Positions 9,303 to 16,742 of a stretch of DNA of 47,560 nucleotides are shown here, in pieces. The DNA comes from Actinophytocola sp. (GTDB taxonomy: Bacteria; Actinomycetota; Actinomycetes; Mycobacteriales; Pseudonocardiaceae). How positions within the stretch are numbered: position 1 is the stretch's first letter; every line of letters begins with the position of its first letter. The stretch lies in contig NZ_WHTD01000049.1 of the NCBI RefSeq assembly GCF_009379765.1, positions 1 to 47,560 of the forward strand. The letters are read 5' to 3'. A model generated the notes under the pieces. The model did no database searches. It saw nothing but the letters and a program-made list of their open reading frames with translations, and had not been told where the DNA came from. The position numbers and the translations under genes are program-made.

Positions 9303-9319
9303 GTATGACAGAGTCGTAC
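9303..9319. promoter_or_regulatory. Operator-like inverted repeat between wtpA and its regulator
   Basis: GTATGAC-AGA-GTCGTAC: 7-bp arms with one mismatch around a 3-bp centre. It lies 17 bp upstream of the wtpA start and 36 bp upstream of the divergent regulator start. Its position fits a site for the GntR-type regulator at 9355, which would control both directions. Binding is inferred, not shown. Confidence 0.55.
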
Positions 9320-9354
9320 AAGGCTAACCGGCCACGCATCCTCGAGGACAGCCC

Positions 9355-10269
9355 GTGACCCGCTACCTCGAACTCAGCACCCACATCGCCCGAGCGGTCC
9401 TCGCCGGAGAGCTGGCACCCGGGGCCGAGCTCGCGAGCGTCCGTGACCTCGCTCACGCCCGGGCCACCACGGTCGCCACCGCCAGCCGCGCCTACCGCCA
9501 CCTCGCCGAGCACGCGGTCATCCACCTCGAGCCGCGGCGCCGGGCGAGGGTTGCCTCGGACGGTCCCGTCGCCGCCCAGCGCCTGCTGGGCGGCGAGTCC
9601 GTGTTCCGACTCGCCGGCAGCGACGATCCCGCACTGGACCTCCTGCTGCGCCACATCGGCGACCCCGTCGCCGTGGTCGCGACCCGGGGCAGCCTGCACG
9701 GCCTCGCCGCCGTGGCCACGGGAAGTGCCGACGGCGCCACCGTCCACCTGCGCCACCACTCCGGCGTCTTCAACGCCCCGTTCGCCCGAGCGGTCCTGCG
9801 TGGGAGGCGTCCGGCGCTGGTCCACCTGTGGCGGCGCGAGCAGGGTCTGCTGCTGCCTTCGGGAAATCCCCGCGGCATCACCGATGTCCGGCAGCTCCGC
9901 GGCCTGCGCATCGCCAAACGCGGTTCCGGCACCGGAACCCGCGTGCTCCTGGACCACGCTCTCACCGACGCCGGACTCGAACCCGACGACCTGGCCGGCC
10001 CGGAGCTCGGCTCCCACCTGGAGGTCGCGCTCGCCGTCGCTGCCGGCGCCGTGCACGCCGGGCTCGCCGTCCGCGGCGCGGCCGCCGACCTCGACCTCGA
10101 CTTCCTGCCCCTCGTCCGGGAGGACTTCGACCTCGTCCTGTCCGCCGACACGCTGGGCGCCGCCGCCCCGATCATCGAAGCCGTGCACGACTCCTCGGTC
10201 CGGGACGCCATCGCCAAGCTCGGCGGCTACGACCTGTCCCGAGCAGGTGTCGTCGACCAGCTCATCTGA
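9355..10269 (+). CDS. GntR-type HTH regulator with PBP-like oxyanion/ligand domain
   Basis: 304 residues from a GTG at 9355 with GAGGAC 6 bp upstream. The first 65 residues form a GntR-like winged helix-turn-helix (LASVRDLAHARATTV...SRAYRHL). Residues about 75-300 form a PBP-like domain of the PF12727 kind found in MoeA- and ModE-associated proteins, with KRGSGTGTRVLLDHAL as its best block. The same domain ends the MoeA fusion at 27873 (RQRGAGTRALLDHEL). Being divergent from the importer with an operator-like dyad between, it is most likely the molybdate/tungstate- or cofactor-responsive regulator of uptake (inference). The effector is unknown. Confidence 0.8.
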   Translation: MTRYLELSTHIARAVLAGELAPGAELASVRDLAHARATTVATASRAYRHLAEHAVIHLEPRRRARVASDGPVAAQRLLGGESVFRLAGSDDPALDLLLRHIGDPVAVVATRGSLHGLAAVATGSADGATVHLRHHSGVFNAPFARAVLRGRRPALVHLWRREQGLLLPSGNPRGITDVRQLRGLRIAKRGSGTGTRVLLDHALTDAGLEPDDLAGPELGSHLEVALAVAAGAVHAGLAVRGAAADLDLDFLPLVREDFDLVLSADTLGAAAPIIEAVHDSSVRDAIAKLGGYDLSRAGVVDQLI

Positions 10270-10288
10270 CTCTCTGCGTCGCCGGTGC

Positions 10289-10319
10289 CCGACCCGGCAT
10301 GCCGCCGGGCTCGGGTCGG
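10289..10319 (+). terminator. Likely factor-independent terminator hairpin without U-tract
   Basis: An 8-bp perfect stem, CCGACCCG (10289-10296) and CGGGTCGG (10312-10319), 20 bp after the regulator stop. The loop is itself GC-rich. There is no T-run, which is common in actinomycetes. Confidence 0.45.
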
Positions 10320-10752
10320 CACGCGGACGCATCCTCACCAGTGCGGAGCTGGACCGGGTGGCCGGGACCAACAACTACGGACGCAGCGTGCTGCGCCAGC
10401 GGCGCGAGGAAGGCCGTATTCAGCCGGTGGACAGAGACCGGGCGCAACGGGCACCCGTCTTGTTGTCGCGCCCTCGGACATAGACCTAGTGAACGTGGCG
10501 CGGCCCGCTCCACCAACCTGGGGGTCACTTGGGAGCGGGCCGCCACCGGTCAGTGTATCGCCGCACCGCCCAAACGGTCGGGTTCAGTACGGCCGTGATC
10601 TTCGCCGGATTCCGCCGTGCGGACGACAGCGCGTAGGAGTAGCCCCTCCGGATGGCGGTAGACCCCAGTCGGGCGGTTCTCCTAGATTGGTAACGAACCG
10701 CGCACGGTCGATCACTGTCGGGGTCGCTGCAGAGGGTCACGTAACGGAGGCC
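10320..10752. other. 433-bp region with a decayed coding fragment
   Basis: No intact gene. On the plus strand, about 10319-10483 reads as a C-terminal piece without a start (LTSAELDRVAGTNNYGRSV followed by an Arg-rich helix, then PVDRDRAQ). It looks like a fragment of a small DNA-binding protein. The rest shows no coding pattern I trust. This is the left edge of the presumed insertion. Confidence 0.35.
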
Positions 10753-10848
10753 ATGACGCAGGGTGATGTTGAGCGGCTATTGGAAGCGGGCTGGGGTGGG
10801 TTGCCGGCATGGGCTGCCGCTGGTGTGCGCCGCTCGCCCGTGCTGTGA
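10753..10848 (+). CDS. Possible 31-residue peptide upstream of the radical SAM gene
   Basis: ATG at 10753 with GGAGG at 10746-10750 (only 2 bp spacing) and TGA at 10846-10848, 25 bp before the radical SAM start. The peptide begins MTQGDVERLLEAG, then WGGLPAW, then AAAGVRRSPVL. It could be a precursor peptide for the radical SAM enzyme, a regulatory leader peptide, or chance. The frame is also open upstream to 10285, so an open frame alone is weak evidence. The short SD spacing lowers confidence. Confidence 0.3.
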   Translation: MTQGDVERLLEAGWGGLPAWAAAGVRRSPVL

Positions 10849-10873
10849 GGGATCACCATGGGAGGAACGTCGA

Positions 10874-11980
10874 ATGCTCGTCATGGACAACCGGTACGCG
10901 CCAGGCATGCGGAAGTGGAACCTACGGTTCGGTCTGACTTCACGCTGCAACATTCGTTGTCGGTACTGCCTGCCGGCGGGACCGCAGGGCGTTATCACCC
11001 AGCCGTCCTTTGACGAGGCCGTTGAGGTACTTCAGGCTGGCTACGACATCGGTATCCGGAGGGCGCATTACACGGGAGGTGAGCCGACCACCCGCCGTGA
11101 CTTTGTCGATATCCTGCGGGCTGCGAAAGAGATCGGGTTTACTCAGCAGATCGTCACGACCAATGGCTACCGCCTACACAGGTTCATCGAGGAGGCTGTT
11201 GACGCCGGACTTACTCGGGCAATCATCAGCATCGACACACTCGACGCCCAGAAGAACATGTTCATTACTCGGGCGCATTTTCTCAATGACACGCTGCGCA
11301 GCATCGAGCGTGCCGCTGAACTCCTGCCCACGATGACGAAGCTGTCGTGCGTCACGATGCGAGACACGCTGAACGAGCTGCCTGCCTTCGTGGCGTTCGT
11401 CCAGGATCTCAACAACCGTGGGTGGCCTGGCCAACTGGCGATCAAGCTCAATCAGTTCTTCCCGTCCAACCCCGCCCAACTCTCCGATGACGGCGAGAAG
11501 TTCTGGAAAGATCAGTTTGTTGATGAGGCGACTATCCTCGATGCGCTTGCCAAGGCGGGCGAGTTGCGGCCTGTGGCGCGCGAGTCGATCGAGGGCGACA
11601 ACCCGAGTTACAACTACTACGAAATCGGCGACACCGGCGTCAAGGTCGCCGTCCTTGCGATGTTCTCCTGGGATTACCCGTGTGGCGGCTGCTGAAAGCT
11701 GCGTATCAGTCCGCAAGGGCTTGCCACAATCTGTATCAGCCAAAAGAATCCGCCCGTGTTGTGGGGCATGAGTCTCGATGAGAAGCGCGAGACGTTTGCG
11801 CGGATGACCGGTTACCGGGACAGCCCACAGTTCGACATAGACTTTCCCAACCGCCGGCATTATCGGCCACAGTTGGGCGAACTTCGTTTCGACCGGGTAG
11901 TCGGCGAGCAGAAGCAGATCGCCCATTTTCGGACCATCCTCACGCGCCAACAGATGGAAGCGCAGCAGCGAGGCGTCTGA
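10874..11980 (+). CDS. MoaA-like radical SAM protein interrupted by an in-frame TGA (11693-11695)
   Basis: ATG at 10874 with GGAGGA 7 bp upstream. The radical SAM cluster motif is C25-x3-C29-x2-C32 (CNIRCRYC), followed by a GGEP motif (YTGGEPTTRRDF). Codon 274 is TGA, but the same frame stays open for 94 more codons to 11980. The part after the TGA completes a MoaA-type auxiliary cluster motif exactly: C270-x2-C273-x13-C287, with the TGA directly after C273. Full length would be 368 residues, normal for the family. No ribosome site precedes the in-frame GTG at 11756, so independent translation of the tail is unlikely. The MoaA C-terminal GG tail is absent, so this is not a standard MoaA. Possibilities: recoding (Sec or readthrough), a recent nonsense mutation such as CGA to TGA, or a sequence error. 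It is first in the five-gene cassette, and its codons use more A/T in third position than the flanks. Confidence 0.75.
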
Positions 11981-11983
11981 ACG

Positions 11984-12889
11984 GTGGGCGTGGACCGGTT
12001 GTGCTTCGGTACGAGCACCTTCGTGTCCGGTCGGTTGCGTCCCGGCAAGGACCCCGCGCCGGGGATTGCCGCCCTGCGCTCGGCCGTCTCGGCTGGAGTC
12101 CGCCTGGTCCACTCCAACCCGAAGCTGGGCACCCAATGGGCTATCCGTTCTGCGCTGGACTCGGCGCGGGCCACGAGGATTCGCCATCTCGTCAAGGCCG
12201 AGTTGCCGCTTGACGCCAACGCTGCCACCGTGCGGGCAAGCGTCATGCGCGCCGTGGATCAGAGCTGCGACACGCTCGGCGTTCAGCGGCTCCACGCGGT
12301 CACCGTGGAGATCGACCTCAAGCGCACCCACGATCACGCCATGCTGATGGACTCCCAGGCGGTTGCGGCGTTCTACACGGCCGTTGCCAGGGAGGCTCTC
12401 CGGTATGGGCGGGTCGACCGGGTGATCGCCTACTGCCACTCACCAGCTCACCTGACCGCCGCTCTCCAAGCCAAGGGCCTGAGCGGTGTAGCGGCACAGT
12501 ACAACGTCGCCGAGCCGTGGCCCGCGTTGTTCCTTGACCGCATCGAAGGCCGCGGGCTCCCGTTCGTGGGCATGTCTCCGCTACGCCGAGGCGCGCTCGT
12601 GCGCCCGTCCGGGCACGACGAGTCAAATTCGGCCCGGTCACTGCCGGCCGTCCGGTGGGCCGCTGCCGATCCTCGGGTGGCCACCATCGTGACCACCATG
12701 TCCTCACCGACGCACGTATCGCAGGTCATCAGTGCATTGCGGGACCCGCTACCGCTCGCGTCGGTTCGGCATCTGGCTACGGCGTGGTTGGCGGCGGCTT
12801 CCCCGCGTCCGTTACCCGAAGGAAATGGCTGGTCACCCCTGGATAGGCTGGAGCCCTTCTGTCTACCAGCCCAGGAGGGACCCTCGTGA
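11984..12889 (+). CDS. Aldo/keto-reductase-like protein lacking the catalytic tetrad
   Basis: 301 residues from a GTG at 11984, 3 bp after the radical SAM stop. The pattern is that of the aldo/keto reductase TIM barrel: CFGTSTFVSGRL at the start, HLVKAEL for strand 3, AAQYNVAEP near the nucleotide side and MSPLRRGALV later. The usual D...Y pair (FDTAxxYG) is replaced by VHSNPKLG, and the catalytic His region is LHAVTVEID without an HxPD. Only the Lys (K in LVKAEL) remains. So it is probably not a normal NAD(P)H reductase; it may bind a ligand or catalyse a non-redox step. It overlaps the SerRS gene by 4 bp (GTGA). Confidence 0.7.
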   Translation: MGVDRLCFGTSTFVSGRLRPGKDPAPGIAALRSAVSAGVRLVHSNPKLGTQWAIRSALDSARATRIRHLVKAELPLDANAATVRASVMRAVDQSCDTLGVQRLHAVTVEIDLKRTHDHAMLMDSQAVAAFYTAVAREALRYGRVDRVIAYCHSPAHLTAALQAKGLSGVAAQYNVAEPWPALFLDRIEGRGLPFVGMSPLRRGALVRPSGHDESNSARSLPAVRWAAADPRVATIVTTMSSPTHVSQVISALRDPLPLASVRHLATAWLAAASPRPLPEGNGWSPLDRLEPFCLPAQEGPS

Positions 12890-14127
12890 TTGACATCGCC
12901 GTGCTTCGGAACGATCCCGATCTCGTCCGGCGCTCGGTGTCGTCCCGTGGCTCCGACGTTGACGTGGACAACCTGATCGCGGTCGATGCCGACCTGCGCC
13001 AGAAGATCGCCCAAGCGGATCAGCTCCGCGCCAAACAGAAGAACCAGCCCAAGGGCGGCGACATCGACATCGACGCCGCCCGCGCGCTCAAAGACGAGCT
13101 GCGCAAGCTCACCGAAGAAGTCCGGACACTCCAGGACCGGCGCGACGACCTGTGGGCGCACCTGCCCAACCTGCTGGCCGAGGACACCCCACCCGGCGAC
13201 GACGACGAGAGTAACGTCGAGCTGCGTCGTGTTGGTGACCCGGTGCCCGCCGACGAGGATCGCTCGCACGAGGTCATCGGCGGCCGGCTGGGCATCTTCG
13301 ACATGAAGCGCGGCGCCGCTGTGGCCGGCTCGGGCTTCTACTACTGGCGCGGCGACGGCGCCCGCCTGGCCTGGGCGTTGTTCTCCTACACCCAAGACCT
13401 GCTGGTGCAGCGTGGGTTCACCCCGATGCTCACGCCGCTCGTGGCCCGGGAACACGTGTTCTTCGGCACCGGCTACCTGCCGTTCTTCGCCAAGGAAACG
13501 TACAAGATCGAGGACAGCGACCTGTCGCTGATCGGCACGTCCGAACAGACGCTGATCGGCTACTACGGCGACACGATCATCGATGCGGGCGACCTGCCGA
13601 TCCTGGTCAGCGCGTTCTCACCGTGCTTCCGCACCGAAGCCGGCGCCGCCGGCCGCGCGAGCCGTGGCGGGTACCGGGTGCACCAGTTCCACAAGGTCGA
13701 GCAGATCGTCATCTGCGACCCCACCGAATCCGAGCACTGGTTGGACCAGTGCCAGCGCAACGCCGAAGACCTCCTGACCAGCCTGGAACTGCCCTACCGG
13801 GTCGTCCGGGTATGCGTCGGCGACCTCGGCGCACCGGCGTTCAAGAAATACGACACGGAGACCTGGTTCCCCAGCTTCGGCGCGTACCGCGAGACCCACT
13901 CCAACAGCAACCTCACCGACTACCAGGCCCGCCGGTTCAAGATTCGGTTCCGGGGCGACGGCGGGATGGTCTTCCCGCACACGATCTCCGCGACCGGCAT
14001 CACCGACCGGGCCGCGCTGGCGATCCTGGAGAACAACGTCCAGCCGGACGGTTCGGTCGCCGTGCCCGAGGTGCTGCGGCCCTACCTCGGCGGCACGGAC
14101 CGCATCCAGGCACCAAGCAGGTCGTGA
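12886..14127 (+). CDS. Seryl-tRNA synthetase paralogue (class II aaRS)
   Basis: 413 residues from a GTG at 12886 with AGGAGG 7 bp upstream. The N-terminal ~110 residues form the coiled-coil tRNA-binding arm, and the rest is the class II catalytic core. Motif 2 is CFRTEAGAAGRASRGGYRVH, then QFHKVEQ. The serine pocket is TSEQ where housekeeping enzymes have TAE. The later blocks are ETHSNSNLTDYQARR (usual SCS becomes SNS) and motif 3 HTISATGITDRAALAILEN (usual NGS/NNT becomes SAT). Thr and Glu of the pocket and the motif 3 Arg are kept, so activation of serine or a close analogue is plausible. It is flanked by a carbamoyltransferase and a radical SAM gene, so this is a cassette-specific copy: self-resistance SerRS, or supplier of seryl-tRNA/seryl-AMP to a biosynthetic step. 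Confidence 0.88.
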   Translation: MIDIAVLRNDPDLVRRSVSSRGSDVDVDNLIAVDADLRQKIAQADQLRAKQKNQPKGGDIDIDAARALKDELRKLTEEVRTLQDRRDDLWAHLPNLLAEDTPPGDDDESNVELRRVGDPVPADEDRSHEVIGGRLGIFDMKRGAAVAGSGFYYWRGDGARLAWALFSYTQDLLVQRGFTPMLTPLVAREHVFFGTGYLPFFAKETYKIEDSDLSLIGTSEQTLIGYYGDTIIDAGDLPILVSAFSPCFRTEAGAAGRASRGGYRVHQFHKVEQIVICDPTESEHWLDQCQRNAEDLLTSLELPYRVVRVCVGDLGAPAFKKYDTETWFPSFGAYRETHSNSNLTDYQARRFKIRFRGDGGMVFPHTISATGITDRAALAILENNVQPDGSVAVPEVLRPYLGGTDRIQAPSRS

Positions 14128-15830
14128 ACGCACCGGTCCTCGGCGTCAACTTCGGTACGCACGACGCGGCAGCCGCCGTTGTGGCCGAGGGCCGGGTCCT
14201 CGCCGCCGGTGAAGAAGAACGGTTCACCCGGACGAAACACACCAAGGCGTTCCCCGAACAGGCGATTAGCTACTGCCTCGCCGAGGCCGGCATGGACACG
14301 CGGGACGTGGGCACGGTGGCCCTGTTCGTCGACCCCCGCCGGCATCTGCTCCTGCCCCTGGTCAACCTCTACCACGGGTTCCCCGCGTCGTTCGGGTCGC
14401 TTGTCTCCGACATCGGCAAGTACCGACAGCGCAACGCCGCACCCCGCCGAATCCGTGCCTCCGGCCTGTTCCGCGCGGACTGCCGGGTCGTGCCCGTGGT
14501 GCACCATCGGGCGCACGCGGCCAGTGCGTACCTGCTTTCGCCATTCGATGACGCGGTGGTCGTCACCATCGACGGCCGCGGAGAGTACGAGACCGCGTGC
14601 GTCTTCGAGGGCCGCGACGGCACCCTCGTGCGGCGGCACAGCATCGTCTACCCGCACTCGATCGGCTATCTCTACAGCATGATCACGCGCTACCTGGGCT
14701 TCCGGCCGCAGCGAGACGAGTACAAGGTCATGGGCCTCGCCGCCTACGGCTCACTTGCCCAGGTCGCGAACGTCAACCGGCTGGCCCGGTTCGACGACCG
14801 GACGGGCCGGTTCCGCCTGGACCTCTCCTACTTCGACCATCACTGCCGGCCCAGCTGCAAACGCCAGCTCTACAGCCACCAGCTCGAAGCCCTGCTCGGC
14901 CCATCCCGCCGACCCGACGATGAGATCACCGACCGGCACCGCGACATCGCCTACGCGCTTCAGCAGCTCACCGAACGGCTCATCAGCGGCTACCTGGACT
15001 TCGCCCGGCGCCTGGTCCCCTCGCGCAACCTGTGCCTCGCCGGCGGTGTGGCGCTCAACGGTGTAGCCAACGCCGCCGTGCTCGACTCCGAGCGGTTCGA
15101 CCAGGTGTTCATCCAACCCGCCGCCAACGACGCCGGAACCTCGGTCGGTGCCGCGCTGCTGGTCGCCAGCAGCGGCGAACGACACCGGCTAGTTGACACG
15201 TTCCTCGGCCCCAGCTACGACGAGCGCACTATCCGCGCCGCGTTGGACCAGCTTCCGCGCGACCACCGCACCCGCCGGTCCGAACACGCCCATCAGTGTG
15301 CCGCCGAGCTGGTCCATGCCGGCAAGGTGATCGGCTGGTTCCAGGGCCGTATGGAGTTCGGACCGCGAGCGCTCGGTGCCCGAAGCATCCTCGCGACCGC
15401 GACCGACGCCGGCATCGCCGACCGGATCAACGCGCTGATCAAACGTCGTGAGCTGTTCCGGCCGCTCGGCCCGGCGGTCCTGGCCGAGAACGGCGCGGAC
15501 TACTTCGACATCCATAGCGCGGGCCGGTGGGTGTATCCGTTCATGCTCGCCACCGCACCCGTCAAGCCCAACAAGCGCACGATCATTCCCGCCGTCGTGC
15601 ATATCGACGGCTCGGCACGGGTCCAAACGGTCGAGCGCGAGACCAACCCTCGTCTGTGGTCGGTGATCGACGCTTACCGGGCGCTGTCGGGTGTCCCGGT
15701 CGTGCTCAACACCTCGTTCAACGGGGCCGACGAACCGATCGTGTGCACTCCCGATGACGCCGTACGCACCTACCTGGCGTGTGGTCTCGACGCCCTCGTC
15801 ATCGGCCCTTATGTCGTGGACCGTCCGTGA
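14124..15830 (+). CDS. Carbamoyltransferase (TobZ/CmcH/NovN family)
   Basis: 568 residues from a GTG at 14124 overlapping the SerRS stop by 4 bp. Two-domain family: the N-terminal Kae1-like domain (GVNFGTHDAAAAVV, VVHHRAHAASAY, TIDGRGEYETA, CLAGGVALNGVAN) and the C-terminal domain (GRMEFGPRALGARSILA, VVLNTSFNGADEPIVCTP). These enzymes make carbamoyl-adenylate from carbamoyl phosphate and ATP and transfer the carbamoyl group to a hydroxyl or amine of a natural product. The presence here is the strongest sign that the cassette builds a small specialised metabolite bearing a carbamoyl group. Acceptor unknown. Confidence 0.92.
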   Translation: MNAPVLGVNFGTHDAAAAVVAEGRVLAAGEEERFTRTKHTKAFPEQAISYCLAEAGMDTRDVGTVALFVDPRRHLLLPLVNLYHGFPASFGSLVSDIGKYRQRNAAPRRIRASGLFRADCRVVPVVHHRAHAASAYLLSPFDDAVVVTIDGRGEYETACVFEGRDGTLVRRHSIVYPHSIGYLYSMITRYLGFRPQRDEYKVMGLAAYGSLAQVANVNRLARFDDRTGRFRLDLSYFDHHCRPSCKRQLYSHQLEALLGPSRRPDDEITDRHRDIAYALQQLTERLISGYLDFARRLVPSRNLCLAGGVALNGVANAAVLDSERFDQVFIQPAANDAGTSVGAALLVASSGERHRLVDTFLGPSYDERTIRAALDQLPRDHRTRRSEHAHQCAAELVHAGKVIGWFQGRMEFGPRALGARSILATATDAGIADRINALIKRRELFRPLGPAVLAENGADYFDIHSAGRWVYPFMLATAPVKPNKRTIIPAVVHIDGSARVQTVERETNPRLWSVIDAYRALSGVPVVLNTSFNGADEPIVCTPDDAVRTYLACGLDALVIGPYVVDRP

Positions 15831-16474
15831 CCAGGCCGGCTGACAGCGAGTTGCTCGTCATCTACAAACCGGAGGGGCTCCGCCGGGTCTGCACCGACGA
15901 CGAGGCCCGCCACCTCGTGCTTGCCTGGACGTCCGTGCTGCGCTGGCTCCGGGGAGCCGATCCCGACGAGTTACCGGAGTCCGCACTCGTCGGGCACGTC
16001 GCACGCAAGGCCGCGCTTCGGATACCTCGGTTCCCCGAGTACGACGTTCGGCTGTGGGCCGAGCACGCACGCGGCCTTGCGCACCTGCCGAACGGCAACC
16101 AGGCTGCTGGCCCGCTCGCCGGGGTCGTAGCCGGATTGCTGACGAGCATCCACCTTCAGCGGACATGCCAGGAGCGGTGCTGGCTCAACCGCGTGGCGAT
16201 CGAACACCTGTACGGCGGGGTCGCTTCATTCGAACCGCACCGCCAAGTCCTCATTCCCCGACTGCTCGACGGGCCGGTGTCGATCGAACGGTGGACCGGT
16301 CAGCGCCTCGAACTCGCGCTGGCCAGCAAGTTCCTCGTTCGCCGTGCTCTGTCGGCGGAAGCGGTCACCAACCTGGTCCACGTCGAGATCACCACGGCGG
16401 ACCGTGCCGCCAACCTCCTGAAGGCCGTTGAGATCCCGGCCATGCTCGTGGACGAGTCGGGCTGCATGCGGTGA
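15827..16474 (+). CDS. Unknown protein, last gene of the cassette
   Basis: 215 residues from a GTG at 15827 that overlaps the carbamoyltransferase stop by 4 bp, so it is co-translated. I do not recognise a family. Features: a short N-terminal strand-helix (ELLVIYKPEGLRRV), an amphipathic helix-rich middle with CQERCWLNRVAIEHLY, and a C-terminal LVHVEITTADRAANLLK. No signal peptide and no membrane segment. Tight coupling suggests a direct partner or enzyme of the pathway. It is convergent with the DUF397 gene (13 bp gap). Confidence 0.7.
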   Translation: MTRPADSELLVIYKPEGLRRVCTDDEARHLVLAWTSVLRWLRGADPDELPESALVGHVARKAALRIPRFPEYDVRLWAEHARGLAHLPNGNQAAGPLAGVVAGLLTSIHLQRTCQERCWLNRVAIEHLYGGVASFEPHRQVLIPRLLDGPVSIERWTGQRLELALASKFLVRRALSAEAVTNLVHVEITTADRAANLLKAVEIPAMLVDESGCMR

Positions 16475-16487
16475 GGGCGTGCTGCGC

Positions 16488-16724
16488 CTACCGGTCGAGC
16501 TGCCCTTCCCGGATGACGCTCACGAACCGACGAAGGTCAACTCCCAGGGTCGGGCCCTCGGGGTTCTTGGAGTCACGGACGGCCGCAAGATCGTGCGACA
16601 CCTCGACGCACGCGCTGCCGTTGCTGCTGAAGCTCGCCTTCCGCCACGACACCTCGACGCAGTTGGCGCCGTTGCTGCTGAAGCTCGACGTCCGCCACCG
16701 GGGGGGACGCGGTGCGGTGTCCAT
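16488..16724 (-). CDS. DUF397 protein with internally duplicated motif
   Basis: 78 residues. DUF397 proteins are small actinomycete partners of DUF5753/XRE regulators, as here with the regulator 18 bp upstream. The family motif W+SSFSSNG..CVEV occurs twice in tandem: WRTSSFSSNGANCVEVS and WRKASFSSNGSACVEVS, 17 residues apart. The DNA of the two copies is also similar, so this is a recent duplication. Family copies normally have one. Role is probably to modulate the paired regulator (known of the family, not visible here). Confidence 0.88.
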   Translation of the reverse strand: MDTAPRPPRWRTSSFSSNGANCVEVSWRKASFSSNGSACVEVSHDLAAVRDSKNPEGPTLGVDLRRFVSVIREGQLDR

Positions 16725-16742
16725 GGGTCGTTCCTTCCACGA

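Noticed and set aside
10874..11980. Radical SAM protein as the MoaA of the nearby molybdopterin operon
   Set aside because: It has MoaA-like cluster motifs but no C-terminal GG, sits in a separate operon with SerRS and carbamoyltransferase, and is interrupted by a TGA.
11756..11980. Separate 74-residue gene after the radical SAM stop
   Set aside because: No ribosome site at the GTG; it is in the same frame and completes the radical SAM auxiliary cluster motif, so it is the tail of that gene.
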